NCBI GenBank assembly: GCA_021234155.1
Contig: JAJEKV010000004.1
Span: forward strand, 23,467,122 to 23,531,121
Direction of reading: 5' to 3'
Source: Isoetes taiwanensis
Lineage: Eukaryota; Streptophyta; Lycopodiopsida; Isoetales; Isoetaceae
Length of the DNA stretch: 64,000 nt
Notes under the pieces: generated by a model
Seen by the model: only the letters and a program-made list of their open reading frames with translations
What the model was told of the DNA's origin: nothing
The model's database searches: none
Position numbers and translations under genes: made by a program
Part shown: piece after piece, positions 1 through 10,629 of the stretch
Layout: each line of letters starts with the position of its first letter
How positions within the stretch are numbered: the first letter of the stretch is position 1

Positions 1-325
1 TGTCCACATTTAGTTCGTCCACATCCGTTGGCACCGGCTCTCCTTCTGCTATCTCTGCCGCTTGCCTCTTTAGTTCCTTCACATAATCTATCACCTCTGC
101 TAGCGGCGATGCCTGCTTGTCAAATTTGGGTTGTTGGGTTATGGCTACATGTGCTGCCCTCACTGGAGCTTATCAGGTTCAGGCTCAGGCTTGATCTAAC
201 CACTGATATGTGCATGTACTTGCACATTTTGGTGTAAATGTTTTAACAATGGTTAAAACTTGCATATAAGGTCAATAACGAAAATTTTCAAGTCATCAAT
301 TTTGTAAAATGGTTTTTCAATGCAG

Positions 326-714
326 GTGATAGGTGGACTCCATTAATTGCTGCTGACACGCATGAGGTGGCAAAAGTTTTATTTCAGGCAAAAGGCCCCC
401 TTGCTGACATGGCATCATATCTGACCGTTGATGCTTGAATTGGAGGGCCAGACTTGATGCCACGTCTGTAGGGGGGCCGAATAAGGAATGAAACTGCTAG
501 AGTAAAAAATTATACAAACTCAAACTGCTTTTCATATTGCATCAAGACAAGCATCACATGGTTTGTGACAACCCTTCTCCAAGCTGGTGCATCTGCTAGC
601 ATTCGTGACCAATATGGCATGAGAACCATTGATATTACTGCTAGGAAACATGGCCATATTGATGTTGCCAACATTCTGAAACATTGGAAACAGCACAGAA
701 AGCACAAGAAATGA
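326..714 (+). pseudogene. Ankyrin-repeat protein remnant
   Basis: Two blocks read as ankyrin repeats. The first (326-438) follows a good splice acceptor (TGCAG) and reads GDRWTPLIAAD-THEVAKVLFQAKG before a stop. The second (541-711, stop 712-714) contains LLQAGASASIRDQYGMRTID followed by ITARKHGHIDVANIL, which has the usual ankyrin TPL/TALHxAA-type spacing and ends in a basic tail. The reading frame between them is broken, no start is visible, and the first repeat ends prematurely. The sequence shows at least two ankyrin units. That these are exons of one decayed gene is inference. Ankyrin repeats mediate protein binding; which ankyrin family this came from cannot be told. Confidence 0.6.
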
Positions 715-1677
715 TAAACTACAACCCTGAGGTCATGAAGAATGCCTTCATAGAAGCAATTTTTGCAGCTCGACTGATGGCCAAACATTAAAAATATATA
801 TACATGAGATTCTCAGATCTACTTTTGCTGCAACACCATACATGTTTTAGCTGCCAACTAACCTCTCACCTCTCAACTGTGTATCTTTGCAATTTCATAT
901 GCTACAAAATAGGGACACTGTGCGGTTCTGATGGCAAAATACCTTTGACTGCAGACAATGACAGAAACTGAATACAACTTTTCTACATTGAAACAACTTA
1001 GATATAAAATTTGAACCTAATCATTTGAAATATGAAACTGGACAAGAGTTCTTATCTTAACAGTAAACTGGAAATTTCCAGGGGCTTCATGATACACAAT
1101 AGAGGTTTTCTGTTGATTGTATACAAGAGAATTAAGAAAGCTTTTGACTGCCTCAAAATTCACGCTGCAGAAAGTACTTAAACCTCTTTTTTCATGTTAC
1201 CTCATTTATGCCAGTCCCCAAATATCTTTCCAGTACCAAGAATCTTAACATTAACCTGGTCCTCTCAACGACTCTAATTGGCGGAGGATTCTGCAAGAAA
1301 ATCATGGCAACTATTAATACAAAAAACGAAGGCAAATTCTTTGAATTCTTTTGGCCTTAAATACAAATGGATGCAAGCAAGCTTCAGACAATTTTTAGCT
1401 AAATGGTGTAGCATTCATTATGATGTCATTTATGAATGTGCTTGACCAAGAGAACCACATTTCTCATCACATTTGTAGGGAACCCCAAATTAGCAAAAGC
1501 CATGATTTTCTGATTGTAGTAAACTATCAAAATCAGAATTCGTGTCCACAAAAGATCAGAAATTCGTGCCCACAAAAGCTGACTATTTTAAAGAGATATT
1601 CCAGTCGAAATAGCAACACAACATGATAAATGTGCCAAAATATTCTTCGGGAAAGAAACTCTGTTAAGCAGGCAGAG
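715..1677. other. Intergenic, nothing recognised
   Basis: About 960 bases of AT-rich sequence with only short shadow frames. It presumably contains the promoter of the extensin-like gene that starts at 1678, but I see no convincing TATA box at a suitable distance. Confidence 0.4.
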
Positions 1678-2373
1678 ATGGCGCTCAACGTTGTGCTGCT
1701 GCTTGTGATATTAGGGTCGGCTATGGGTGCCAAGGATGGTGGTTCCGGCTTTGCAAACTCGGCTATGGGCGTTGGAGATTCGGCTGCGGAGAAAGGAGCG
1801 CCCACGAATAAAGACGAAGCCTTATTTTCTTTTTCCCAACATTTTCCTAACCCTGTTTTAAAAGGCTCTGAATATGCCTCCCCAAACTATGTGTATGCAT
1901 CACCTTTGCCCCCGCCTCCTTACAAGTACCCCTCGCCCCCGCCTCCGTCACCTTTGCCACCGCCTCCTTACACGTACCCCTCGCCTCCCCCTCCGTCACC
2001 TTTGCCACCGCCTCCTTACAAGTACCCCTCGCCCCCTCCTCCTCCCTCTAAGTATCCCTCACCTTCACCCCCACCTCCAAAGCCTTCGCCACTACCTCCC
2101 TTTAAGTACCCCTCACCACCGCCTCCATACAAGTATCCATCACCCCCTCCTTCGGTACCTTCACCACCACCTTCTTACAAGTATCCCTCCCCACCTCCTC
2201 CTTATAAGTATTCATCACCCCCTCCTCCAACACTATCACCACCAGCCCCTTCACCATCTTATAAGTACCCTTTTCCACCTTCTCATCTTAATCAAACATT
2301 TACATGCCAATGCTCGTGCTCCTCTTCGAAGGACAATATCAGCTTTGTTTCAACATTAGGATTTCATGTTTAA
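1678..2373 (+). CDS. Extensin-like hydroxyproline-rich cell-wall protein
   Basis: A 231-residue frame. The ATG at 1678 was chosen because it directly opens a hydrophobic signal peptide (MALNVVLLLVILGSAMGA); an in-frame ATG at 1630 would put 16 polar residues in front of it. After a linker of about 45 residues come roughly 130 residues of SPPPP and PPPPYKYPSPPPP repeats. Extensins are secreted, hydroxylated on proline, arabinosylated, and cross-linked through Tyr-X-Tyr motifs; YKY and YTY recur here. The C-terminus (about 25 residues, with a CQCSC cluster and ending STLGFHV) is not proline-rich, which is unusual for an extensin. The same ending occurs in the decayed duplicate at 13520-14161, so it was present before the duplication. 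Single exon, no lesion seen. Confidence 0.85.
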   Translation: MALNVVLLLVILGSAMGAKDGGSGFANSAMGVGDSAAEKGAPTNKDEALFSFSQHFPNPVLKGSEYASPNYVYASPLPPPPYKYPSPPPPSPLPPPPYTYPSPPPPSPLPPPPYKYPSPPPPPSKYPSPSPPPPKPSPLPPFKYPSPPPPYKYPSPPPSVPSPPPSYKYPSPPPPYKYSSPPPPTLSPPAPSPSYKYPFPPSHLNQTFTCQCSCSSSKDNISFVSTLGFHV

Positions 2374-2414
2374 CCTCTTATGTTACCTTACTGCCATGTT
2401 TAAATGCATATCAT

Positions 2415-2509
2415 CTCATCACCATCAACATACCTCATCACCATCAGCATGTCTCATCACCATCAACATACCTCATCACCATCAGCATGTCTCATCACCA
2501 TCAGCATAG
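2415..2509. repeat. 19-bp tandem repeat, five copies
   Basis: Five back-to-back copies of CTCATCACCATCARCATRY lie just after the extensin stop codon, in the presumed 3' UTR. A shorter, degraded version follows the second extensin copy near 14204-14250, so the array predates that duplication. Confidence 0.85.
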
Positions 2510-3713
2510 CTATGCTATAATGTTATGATAATATTTATTTTCTTAATATAACATATATATTTATTTATTTATTACAAATTTTTTATTTTCTTTTGAATTA
2601 TAACTTAAAATAATAAAATGCAATTTTTCTTTTATAAAATAATGAAATACAATATACAAATGCAACAAAAAATTATCCTAGCAACAGAAAACATTGCTAC
2701 TTGTCTGCACCTTACTGAGCTACACATATATTTATAGACTCACATTTTTGCCAAAGTTTAACATTCTTTCTTTCCCATTGTAAAGCTATTTGAACCTTGT
2801 TCAGCATTACTCTGCTTTGCACCATGATAACTCTTTCGTGGCCTAGTTGTGTCCATAAACACAACAAGAAGTGTTCCAACCCACCAGGACTTCTTGCAAG
2901 CTCGTGATTCTGCTTCTACTTACATCTAGGAAATGACTCATATTAGATTAGAAAACAACTTCTGCTCAAATGTTGCACAAGGTGCAAAACTCATTCATGT
3001 TCATTGATTCCCTTGAACACCTTCCATGCATTTCTACACATCCACACTTTCCATACATATATTTCCTATTAATTAATACGGGATCTACAACCATAATGCC
3101 TATTTGGAATCAAATTCAATAGTCAATATGCTGATTTATGTGCTTATCCTTAAGGAGAGTAGCCAAGAAGAACACAAGTTCTTACTTATTACATATTTTC
3201 CACCTTCATGACCATTTTTGGTGCAATAAAGGTCTTTAAAGTATTATTTTTCGTCATTCTCAACTCCAAGTTTTGAATTAACATCTATTTATTGATTTGC
3301 TTGTTGATTCGATACTTCATTAGTGTTCCATTATCATTGTTCAGATATATTGGAAGGATATTTTGGTGCTTTTGTCAGATTCTCGAAAGCTGTCATTTCT
3401 TACTTCTAGAGTTGAAATGCACAGGTTTAGTTTCCTGTCAATCATGCTTATTAGATTCTTGATCTTACACAAAATATGCACCCAGGCTTACCTTTACTAA
3501 TCTATTTAACAATCTATATCATATCTTTTATACAATGTTTTGGCCATAAGTCATGTTCATTTATCACACCCTGGAAACTCTTTACGAGAATTGGGTTGGC
3601 TTGAACCCATGTCTATTATATGTGACAATTTGTGGTTTTGAAATTAACACGTGGTTCTCTGATATTGTCTAGAGGTTGTATCATAGCAGTTGCTACTTTT
3701 GAAGATAAAGTGG
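2510..3713. other. AT-rich intergenic stretch
   Basis: Positions about 2526-2655 are near-identical to 14283-14405 downstream of the second extensin copy, so they belong to the duplicated unit. The remainder shows no gene, RNA or repeat I can support. Confidence 0.4.
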
Positions 3714-3718
3714 TTGTG
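3714..3718. repeat. Target-site duplication TTGTG, left copy
   Basis: Five bases TTGTG abut the LTR start at 3719 and recur at 11115-11119 directly after the other LTR. Five bases is the usual Ty3/gypsy duplication size. Confidence 0.9.
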
Positions 3719-4193
3719 TGAAACAGATCTTGGCTGCACCTGAGACACAAGCCGCATCAATCACACCTTTCGCCTCTACCCTCGGAATCCCGAATTTCCC
3801 CACGGTGTTGAGAACCTTCCTAAGGCTTTGTAAGATGCAAGCTATCAGCAATATGATTCAAAAGAGTTTTCTCTGTGGCAAAAACCGTGCCTCTGCTCCA
3901 AATCCTCCAGATTTTTATAGGGCACCAAATGGGCTTGGGATTGGCTTAATGGAAGGCCAACAGGCCGAATTGGTGATTCGAATCACCTCCCAGCTTCCTA
4001 AGCCCGTCCAGAGCCTGATTCGAATGCCCAAAGGGCAGGCCCATTGGCTGCCTGCGCCATAGCCATCCTTCGATGGCTTTTGGTTGACCCATCCAATGGG
4101 TTGTTGCCACCTCATCACTTTTAAAGGGTTTTATTTGCATAGCTAATGGTTTATTTGAATTGTCCCCTCTTATGACCCATAATGTTCATAACA
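3719..4193 (-). repeat. 3' LTR of the minus-strand chromovirus
   Basis: 475 bp aligned end to end with 10644-11114. In element orientation it starts TGTTATGAACATTATGG and ends TCTGTTTCA, the TG...CA ends expected of an LTR. Confidence 0.92.
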
Positions 4194-4195
4194 TA

Positions 4196-4207
4196 CCTCC
4201 CCCTTTT
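4196..4207 (-). promoter_or_regulatory. Polypurine tract
   Basis: In element orientation AAAAGGGGGAGG lies two bases before the 3' LTR, where plus-strand DNA synthesis is primed. Confidence 0.85.
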
Positions 4208-4396
4208 AAATCCTTGGTCCCCAAGGATTGTGGGTGTATGTGCATTAGAAAACCCTTTCCTTGGGTCACTCTGTGACCATGGTTTCTTCATCTGTGACCA
4301 TGGTTTCGTAGCTCATAGTTTTTGGACGTCCCTACTTGCTATCCCTGATTCAAGTCCTCAAATTATACTAGATAACTATCCTTCTATTCGACCCTT

Positions 4397-5301
4397 CTAA
4401 TCTTTTCGTGGCCTCCACGGGTTCTGGGTCAGGTACGGATTTTGCTGCACATACTCTTCACTCTGTGATTGACCTCGCCACAAGATCAAGTATTCTGCAA
4501 TATTTCTATTGCGCAGCTTCCGAATGCGGGTGTCTAGAATCGCCTCAGGAGTTACTTTAGAGCTAAGGGCTAGGGGTATTGTCACTGGAGCAATTACATT
4601 GTCCGTGGACAATATTGCTTTCTTGAGTTGGCTTACATGGAATACAGGATGCACTCCTATTCCATCTGGGAGCTCCAACTCATATGCTGTCTCATTGATC
4701 CTTCTTAACACTTTGAAGGGTCCAGCATATCGGGGCGTCAATTTGGGAATCTTTCCCTTGACTAGTGGCTTCAAGGTCCCAACCTTGAGTATCGAGGGGT
4801 AGACTATTCGTAAGAATGATACTCACCTTCCTTGAAGGTTACCTCTCTACGATGTTTGTTGGCATTTACTCTGGCTCGATCTTGAGCCTTCTTTAGGTTG
4901 GCCCTACACTGATATAATATGGCTTGCATATCTTCCAACATATGGATAGCCGCATCAGTTTTCAGGGCTTGGTTAGTCCCAGTATATGACCTTGGGTTTC
5001 TACCCATCATTGCCATAAAGGGGCTCATTTTGGTTCCTGTATGGTATGCGTTGTTGTAAGCGAACTCCACAAAGGGCAAATATTCCTCCCACTTGGACTG
5101 TTTTTCAAACACAAAACTTCTTAACATATCCTCCAGGATCATGTTAATTCGTTCGGTTTGTCCATCAGTTTGAGGGTGGTTTCCACTACTCATACTGAGG
5201 CTTACTCCCAGCCCTCTCATGAAATCCTTCCAAAAGTGCCCTGTGAATTTAGAGTCTCGATCACTCACAATTCTTCGTGGCAGACCAAACATAAGGTACA
5301 T
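4397..5301 (-). pseudogene. Pol remnant: integrase core end and chromodomain-like C-terminus
   Basis: Two frames, 5301-4804 and 4774-4397, separated by a frameshift. The first has the integrase core second half: GLPRRIVSDRDSKFTGHFW (second catalytic Asp in SDRD), then HPQTDGQTERIN and the segment leading to the catalytic Glu region. The second has the gypsy integrase C-terminal GPFKVLRRI...YELELP motif followed by a chromodomain-like stretch (PEAILDTRIRKL...YLILWRGQSQSE). A chromodomain at the end of integrase marks chromoviruses, where it is thought to guide insertion to marked chromatin. The N-terminal half of integrase, with the HHCC zinc site and first catalytic Asp, is gone. Confidence 0.85.
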
Positions 5302-5304
5302 AGT

Positions 5305-5714
5305 ACCACATCAAATCTGGTCAGTTTTGCTAAGTTAAAACTCATTGTTTCCTCGTAGTCCCCAATGGTCAAGTGCACACCAGTCACTCCGTGGCTCTAA
5401 TGCTGAACCTGTTTCCCAGCTTCAGTCTCAATTTCATATGGTGCCACTTGAACCAATTCCATCTTTAGTTCTTGTGCTAAGTCTGCAGAAACGAAATTGT
5501 CAGTACTCCCAGAGTCAACAAGAACAATAACATTTCTATTATTTATTTTTTCAAGTAAACGTATAACTTGCCCGGCAAAGTTATCTTCCTTACTTACTGA
5601 ACTGGGCTCTCCCCGAGCTATGGCGGAGAGTTGCTTGGTTCCCCCTTCAACTTGCTTGGTTGTAGCGGCCATCGCCTTCTTGTCCTTATGGGGTTTTGGG
5701 CAATCCCTGGCCAT
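5305..5714 (-). pseudogene. Gag zinc-knuckle end and aspartic protease remnant
   Basis: Reading on the minus strand, the CX2CX4HX4C knuckle (CYNCGAKRHMARDC) straddles 5746-5705, and the protease follows with the active-site motif VLVDSGSTDNF. A stop lies near 5397, but homologous protease sequence continues to about 5305 (IGDYEETMSFNLAKLTRFDVVL, interrupted only by the stop). At that point the sequence jumps into integrase, marking the deletion that removed RT and RNase H. Confidence 0.8.
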
Positions 5715-6123
5715 ATGCCTCTTTGCACCGCAATTGTAGCAAGCAAACGGCTTAGTGGACTTCTTCCCGGAAGAGGCACCCCTTTGCCTTTATCATTGCT
5801 TGGAGGATTAACTTGGGCTACTCTGGCCCTTTCATTCGACCCTCCTTGCGTATTTTCAAGTTTTCTTTGCTTCCATTCTTGGAAGCAACGAGCTTTCTTG
5901 CTCTCTTCCTCCCCTTCCTCCCTTGGGGAGCTTGCTAATGTGCGTACTAGGGACACGGCAGACTCAAAATCCCCTGGATTTACCTGCCTAATGTGTGCCC
6001 TAAGGCTACGATCTTTAAGCCCATCTTCAAAATAACTAACTTGCATCCATGCTGGCATGTCCTTGATCCTTGCAAATACACCTCTTAAGGTGTTGATGTA
6101 AGGTGCCCGTTTGTCTGATGCTT
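5618..6123 (-). pseudogene. Gag C-terminal part (downstream of the nested insertion)
   Basis: The frame 6058-5618 reads MPAWMQVSYFEDGLKDRSLR and then the basic linker before the zinc knuckle, typical of gypsy gag (retrotransposon gag domain). Upstream, to 6123, sequence in another frame matches the gag stretch QLKSIRQTGTLHQ that resumes after the inserted element. The frame shifts before the knuckle. Gag forms the virus-like particle and binds RNA. Confidence 0.75.
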
Positions 6124-6127
6124 TTAA

Positions 6128-6152
6128 AAGTCGTATTTAATTAAAGTGGGAC
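6128..6152 (+). repeat. Left terminal inverted repeat (25 bp)
   Basis: Exact reverse complement of 9642-9666; preceded by TTAA. Confidence 0.9.
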
Positions 6153-6271
6153 AAATCTTGAATTTTGGGACTCGGACTGAAAATGGGACTCATATTGACA
6201 TCAAAATTTCACATCATATAACAAGGAATGGTTCATAATATTTTCTTACAGAATTTCCAAATAAATAGTTG

Positions 6272-6490
6272 AGAAAGTTGAGCGAGGTGAGATCGAAAGG
6301 GGGAGGGAAGGGGAAGGCGGGAGAGAGAGGGGAGAAGAGGGGGCAAGGGAGAAGAGGGGCAAGAGGAAGGGGCAAGGGAGAAGAAGGGCAAGGGGGGGCA
6401 AGGAAGGGGAAAGGGGTCAAGGAAGGGGCAAGGGAGAAGGGGGCAAGGGAAGGGGCAAGGGGAGAGTGGGGAAGGGGGGAGGGGAAAGCC
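6272..6490 (+). repeat. Long G/A purine tract
   Basis: About 220 bases almost free of pyrimidines, built from variants of GGGGCAAGGGAGAAG and GGGAAGGGG. Such homopurine tracts can form triplex DNA. The translated frames across it are low-complexity artefacts. Confidence 0.8.
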
Positions 6491-6743
6491 AAAATAATAT
6501 AATTAATAATTAATTTAATTAATTATAAATAATTTAATTAATTTAATTAAATAAATAACCAATAAAAAAAATATAAACCATCCTCCTCTTCTCGACTAGT
6601 GAGTCGAGAATTGGAAAACATAAATCCCCAAGGATAATACACAGAAAATAGGAAAAAAAAGAGAGGCTCGGTTCAGGCTGCAGCCGACAGTTCTGATGTC
6701 CCATCTGCTCTTCCACATATGACCTCTGTTTTTATCTATTCAG

Positions 6744-7100
6744 GGAGCTCTATCACAACAAGCTGACAGGCAGCATACCGGCCTCAATTGGGCGCCTTGT
6801 GTCGTTAAAAATATTGGGGCTGGGAACCAACGAGCTGAGCGGAGGCATTCCGCCTGAGATTGGGAGCTTGCCAAATCTCCGGCAACTATATTTGGATGGC
6901 AACCAGCTTAACGGCACGATTCCGTCCTCCATAGCCAATCTCAGCAGTCTGCAAGAGCTTTCCTTGGCCACCAACAGTCTTACAGGTGCAATTCCACTCC
7001 AAATTGGATCGCTGAAGAATCTTGGCTCCATTCCAACCAGCTTTCCGGCCCCGTCCCTCAATCCCTTTCTGATCTAACAAGCCTCTCAGAGCTTATGATG
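6744..7100 (+). pseudogene. LRR receptor-like protein fragment (captured exon)
   Basis: After a strong splice acceptor (TTTTTATCTATTCAG, ending 6743) the sequence encodes plant-type 24-residue LRRs: ELYHNKLTGSIPASIG, NELSGGIPPEIGSLPNLRQL, NQLNGTIPSSIANLSSLQEL, NSLTGAIPLQIGSLKNL. At about 7020 the frame shifts by one, and the fifth repeat continues as NQLSGPVPQSLSDLTSLSEL. There is no signal peptide, transmembrane segment or kinase. The fragment lies inside the TTAA element, so it was most likely captured from a host LRR receptor-kinase gene. Confidence 0.8.
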
Positions 7101-7728
7101 TCTTGCTTGTCCTCGCTGCAGCGCCTCAGACTCAACCTTGCCCTCGCTGCAGTGCCTCAGAGAATCTAGAAACTCTGTTTTTAGGGCACAACCGTTTTCC
7201 ACGCCTATTTCCATGAGCTTTCGCCGGAAGAACCCCCTATTTTCCACACATCAAACCCCTGCTGCAAATGGCTCGCTGGCATCCGCCTTCTTGGATCCAA
7301 AGACATCCGCCCTCCTTGTATTTTCAACTAAGCTAGCATTCAGCTGCACAGATGGATCTACCAACCCCAGGATCTTGGATCTGTTGCTATTTTCGGGTAG
7401 CAGAATGGCGGAGTGCCAAGAAAATGCTGAAGAATCCGAAAACGATGAATAATCCATGGCAAGGTACATACCCAAATCGCTGTATATGCTTGAGCTTCCA
7501 GTATCGATGCTCCATTTTTGTGCTTTCACATCTAAGCAAGTGGAAACGATGACGGACTGCGCTTCCAGGCAAGATGAAGGCTTCTCCACGGTGATGGATC
7601 TGCTTGTGAAGTTGTAAATCCATCTGCGGTGATGGATCGGAGGTGGAGTAAAAGCCGGTGGGAGCTATGGCGTTGGGAGCTTCTTCCAAGCGGTACAAAT
7701 GAACTTCTGTCTCAAAGGTATGTACCAA

Positions 7729-7918
7729 AGTTTAAAATTCAAGCATGGGCGGGAAAAAAGGGCGGGGTTAGAAAAAAAGGGGTAAAATAATACGTTGAAA
7801 ATGAAAGTGAAAAATAAATGATTTTAAAATTCAAGCATGGGCGGGAAAAAAGGTGGAGTATTAGAAAAAAAAAAAGGTTAAAATAATATATTGAAAAAGA
7901 AAGTGTAAAATAAATGCT
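7729..7918. repeat. Tandem duplication, ~93 bp unit
   Basis: Two adjacent diverged copies both begin TTAAAATTCAAGCATGGGCG and end with AAATAAATG; inside the TTAA element. Confidence 0.8.
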
Positions 7919-8481
7919 AATAATATAGGATTATATTTTGACGTGTGCTACTATGTTCACACGTTAAACATTATGTTCCCATCCTGCACGTTTTCTAGGC
8001 ATATATTCTTATTCTAAGGTAAAAATTTAACTTTGCATAGATCATGATATAAATTACACCTTGTTTAACCCATTTTGAAGGTTCTAGACACAAAATGGGG
8101 ACAAGTACATATTAGTAGGTCTAATGCATATTAATAGATTTAATGCATAGGTCTAATAGGCTCTCATAGGTTATAATGTGCATTATAGGTGCATATGTTG
8201 CTATTTACATGTGCATTAGGCATTACTCTTTACATAGCTGAGCCCAATAGTCCCCTCTTCATATAGCTATATGGTATGGTCCATTAGAAAGGGGGAGGGT
8301 CCATTCGATATGTGTCCATTAGATAATACATGGGGAGGGTCTATTTTTCATGGAAAATACGTAGGAAATTTATGGGGAGGGTATTTTTTCATAGAAAATA
8401 CATAGAATGTTTGAAGGTTATTCATTTTCGACCTTCTCGGACTCTGAGCTTTGAAATTGCCATTTTTTTACTCTGAGCTGT

Positions 8482-8935
8482 CTTTTTCGACTCTTGAGTC
8501 GAGAAAGGCCCTCAAACTTGCATTTTTCGCTTTTGACGTTTTTCTCGACTTCGCGAAGTCGAAAAAGACTCAGCAAAAAATGGTTTTAGAAGTGGAAGGC
8601 CTTTCGACTTCAGCGGTCGAGAAAGGCCCGACCCATAAAATGCGTTCTCGCGCAATTTTTGCCTTTTCGACTTCGCGAGTCGAGAAAGGCCTTCTGACCC
8701 ATAAAACCTGCGTTTTTTGCTTTGAGCTTCCTTTCGACTTCGAGTCGAAGAAAGGCCTCTGACCCCTAAAACTTGCATTTTTTTTTTGAGTGCCTTTTCT
8801 CGATTCCGCGAGTCGAGAAAGGCCTTTCCACCCATAAAACTTCGCGTTTACGGCTTTGAGTTGCCTTTTCGACTTCGCGAAGTCGAGAAAGGCCTTCACC
8901 CATAAAACCCGTTTTAAAGCTTTGAACTGCCCTTT
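8482..8935. repeat. Hairpin satellite array, seven units of ~60-70 bp
   Basis: Each unit has a palindrome such as TTCGACTTCGCGAAGTCGAG followed by AAAGGCC, a spacer like GACCCATAAAACTTGCGTTT and TTTGAGTTGCC. Units 2, 4, 6 and 7 keep near-perfect inverted arms around a CGCG core. A lone related palindrome (CTCGACTAGTGAGTCGAG) lies near 6593 in the same element. The long minus-strand frames across the array are repeat artefacts. Confidence 0.85.
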
Positions 8936-9641
8936 TCTCATGCCACGTATTTTTCAAAATGGCCCTAAGAACTATGTTTTATTTTATTTTTTTTTTTTTT
9001 GCATGTAGCATCACTTGACTAATTTGATTTTGTCTCTTGCGGTCCTTATCTCGACCAACTAGTACATGCTTGGGAGCAATGAAAAGATCATTTCATTAAA
9101 GAAAGGTCGAGAAAAGGGTGGTGACATCAGTTGGACATACAAGCACGCGTGGCCCATAAAGGAACTCCTCATACAAATTTCTATCGTCTGTAAGTTGCTC
9201 CATGACTAGGAGAGAGCTCCACGCGCCCTTTGCACTAGGTGGTTCATGTGTGAAGAGGGTGTAATGATTGTGCCCATACGACCACTATGGTCTCTTCACC
9301 CACTGTAATATATATTGTAATGAGCCCATTTATAAATATAAGGTATCTCAAATCTAGTATTTTTGGGTGATTAAGTAAACGATTTGCATAATTTTTGTTG
9401 GAATTTGTGATCTATTGTCTACCCACCTAAGAAAATAGAGCCAAAATGTTCAACTAAGAATCGTTTTCAATTATGTTTGCGTTGCATTGTTCTTGTTCTC
9501 GACACGCCATCCAAGAAAACTGGAAGAAAAGCTTGGATGCACACTAATAGACAAGAATTCCAATTATGGCCAGTTTTCGGGTCGGGGTGCTTATTTTTGT
9601 GTAAATTAACAGGGTTCCGAAAAAAAATGGGAATGGAATGA

Positions 9642-9666
9642 GTCCCACTTTAATTAAATACGACTT
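9642..9666 (-). repeat. Right terminal inverted repeat (25 bp)
   Basis: Exact reverse complement of 6128-6152; followed by TTAA at 9667-9670. Confidence 0.9.
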
Positions 9667-9670
9667 TTAA

Positions 9671-10598
9671 GCTGGATCAGCGCATGATGTTCATCATGGT
9701 GAGGGGCGTATTCTTGCTTAAAGAATTTGCAAAAGTCTGCCCAACTATTTATCTCTACTCCTCTCCCCATGAAGATCCCCCACCAAGAAGCAGCAGCCCC
9801 TCGCAACTGGAGAGCAGCATGCAGCACCCTGGCTGCATCTCCCTTCTTAGTGGCTCAAAAATATATTTCCAACCAGTTAAGCCACTGAATGGCTTGTTCT
9901 GCTGACTCTGTGCCACAGAATTCAGGATGATCTCTTTTTTCTAGCCCCTTAATTTCCTCAAGAGACAAGGTCTCTAGAACTTCTACTCCCTTAGTGGAAT
10001 CATCCATTGTCCTAGTTCCAGCTCCTTGAGCTTGGCTAGTTTGGTTTGCAACAACAGTTGGGTTTACATGAGAGGGATTTGCTTGGGTTAAGACCCTTCC
10101 CCGGGCTCCCTGAGCCTGGTTAACTCGGGCTCCCTGAGCCTGGTTAGGTCCCCCATTGGCATTGGTGCCCCCTGGGCCCCTTGCCAATAATCGGGCTATG
10201 GTGTCAAACAACTTCTCTCTTTCTGCTGCATCATTAGCTTGCTTGGTTAACTGGAGTTGCAAACTCTTGAGCAATTGATTAGTATGCGCTTGCTCAATTT
10301 TTGTTTCTGCAACCTGCCCCATCAATTCACGGATTCTTGCTTTGGCATAATCCAATTCCCCTTGAAAGTTGAAGGGATCAGGATCTTCCAACCCTTCCGG
10401 TGTGAATGGGGAATCCTGGGCTGCAAGTTCTTCTTCTTGATCGTGCATTTGCTGATTTTCTAATCCTTCCTGACGGAATTTGGAGGTGAGCTCATCTAAT
10501 TCCCTCACCTCTTCTTCCGTAGGAGCAAGCTCATCAAGAAGGTCTTCTCCTTCTTCTGAGATAAGAGAAGCCAGACCTATGAGGGGATCTTCTGCCAT
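9671..10598 (-). pseudogene. Gag N-terminal part of the minus-strand chromovirus
   Basis: The open frame extends upstream into the LTR, but the first ATG after the PBS is at 10598 (MAEDPLIGLASLISEEGEDL), so I place the start there. An acidic N-terminus and a heptad-like stretch (ELMGQVAETKIEQAHTNQLL) are followed by the gag core GTESAEQAIQWLNWLEIYF. A frameshift at about 9855 interrupts it, after which gag continues (HAALQLRGAAASWW...FCKFFKQEYALTMMNIMR) up to the TTAA insertion. The rest of gag is at 5618-6123. Confidence 0.8.
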
Positions 10599-10629
10599 GA
10601 TTTCCCTCTCGATATCAGCCCCAAACTCA

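Larger units (their letters stand above)
6128..9666. mobile_element. TTAA-flanked DNA element with 25-bp TIRs and captured LRR sequence
   Basis: A 3539 bp insertion in the gag of the chromovirus. Its ends are perfect 25 bp inverted repeats (AAGTCGTATTTAATTAAAGT...), each bordered by TTAA (6124-6127 and 9667-9670). Removing the element and one TTAA restores a continuous gag reading (…LIQLKSIRQTGTLHQ…), which is strong evidence for the exact boundaries. No transposase is visible, so it is non-autonomous. Inside are a purine tract, an LRR fragment with a splice acceptor, a 92 bp tandem duplication and a seven-unit hairpin array. TTAA targets are used by piggyBac and Kolobok, but the termini do not look like piggyBac's CCY ends; the superfamily is unassigned. 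Confidence 0.85.

Noticed and set aside
1874-2359. Second long frame inside the extensin gene (HHLCHRLL-type peptide)
   Set aside because: Out-of-frame reading of Pro-rich codons; no signal peptide or family.
8451-8957. Overlapping open frames of 60-120 codons over the hairpin array
   Set aside because: They are produced by the tandem repeat in several frames on both strands.
6128-9666. piggyBac or Mutator assignment for the TTAA element
   Set aside because: TTAA fits piggyBac, but the termini (AAGTCG...) lack its CCY start; Mutator would need a ~9 bp duplication, which is absent. Left unclassified.
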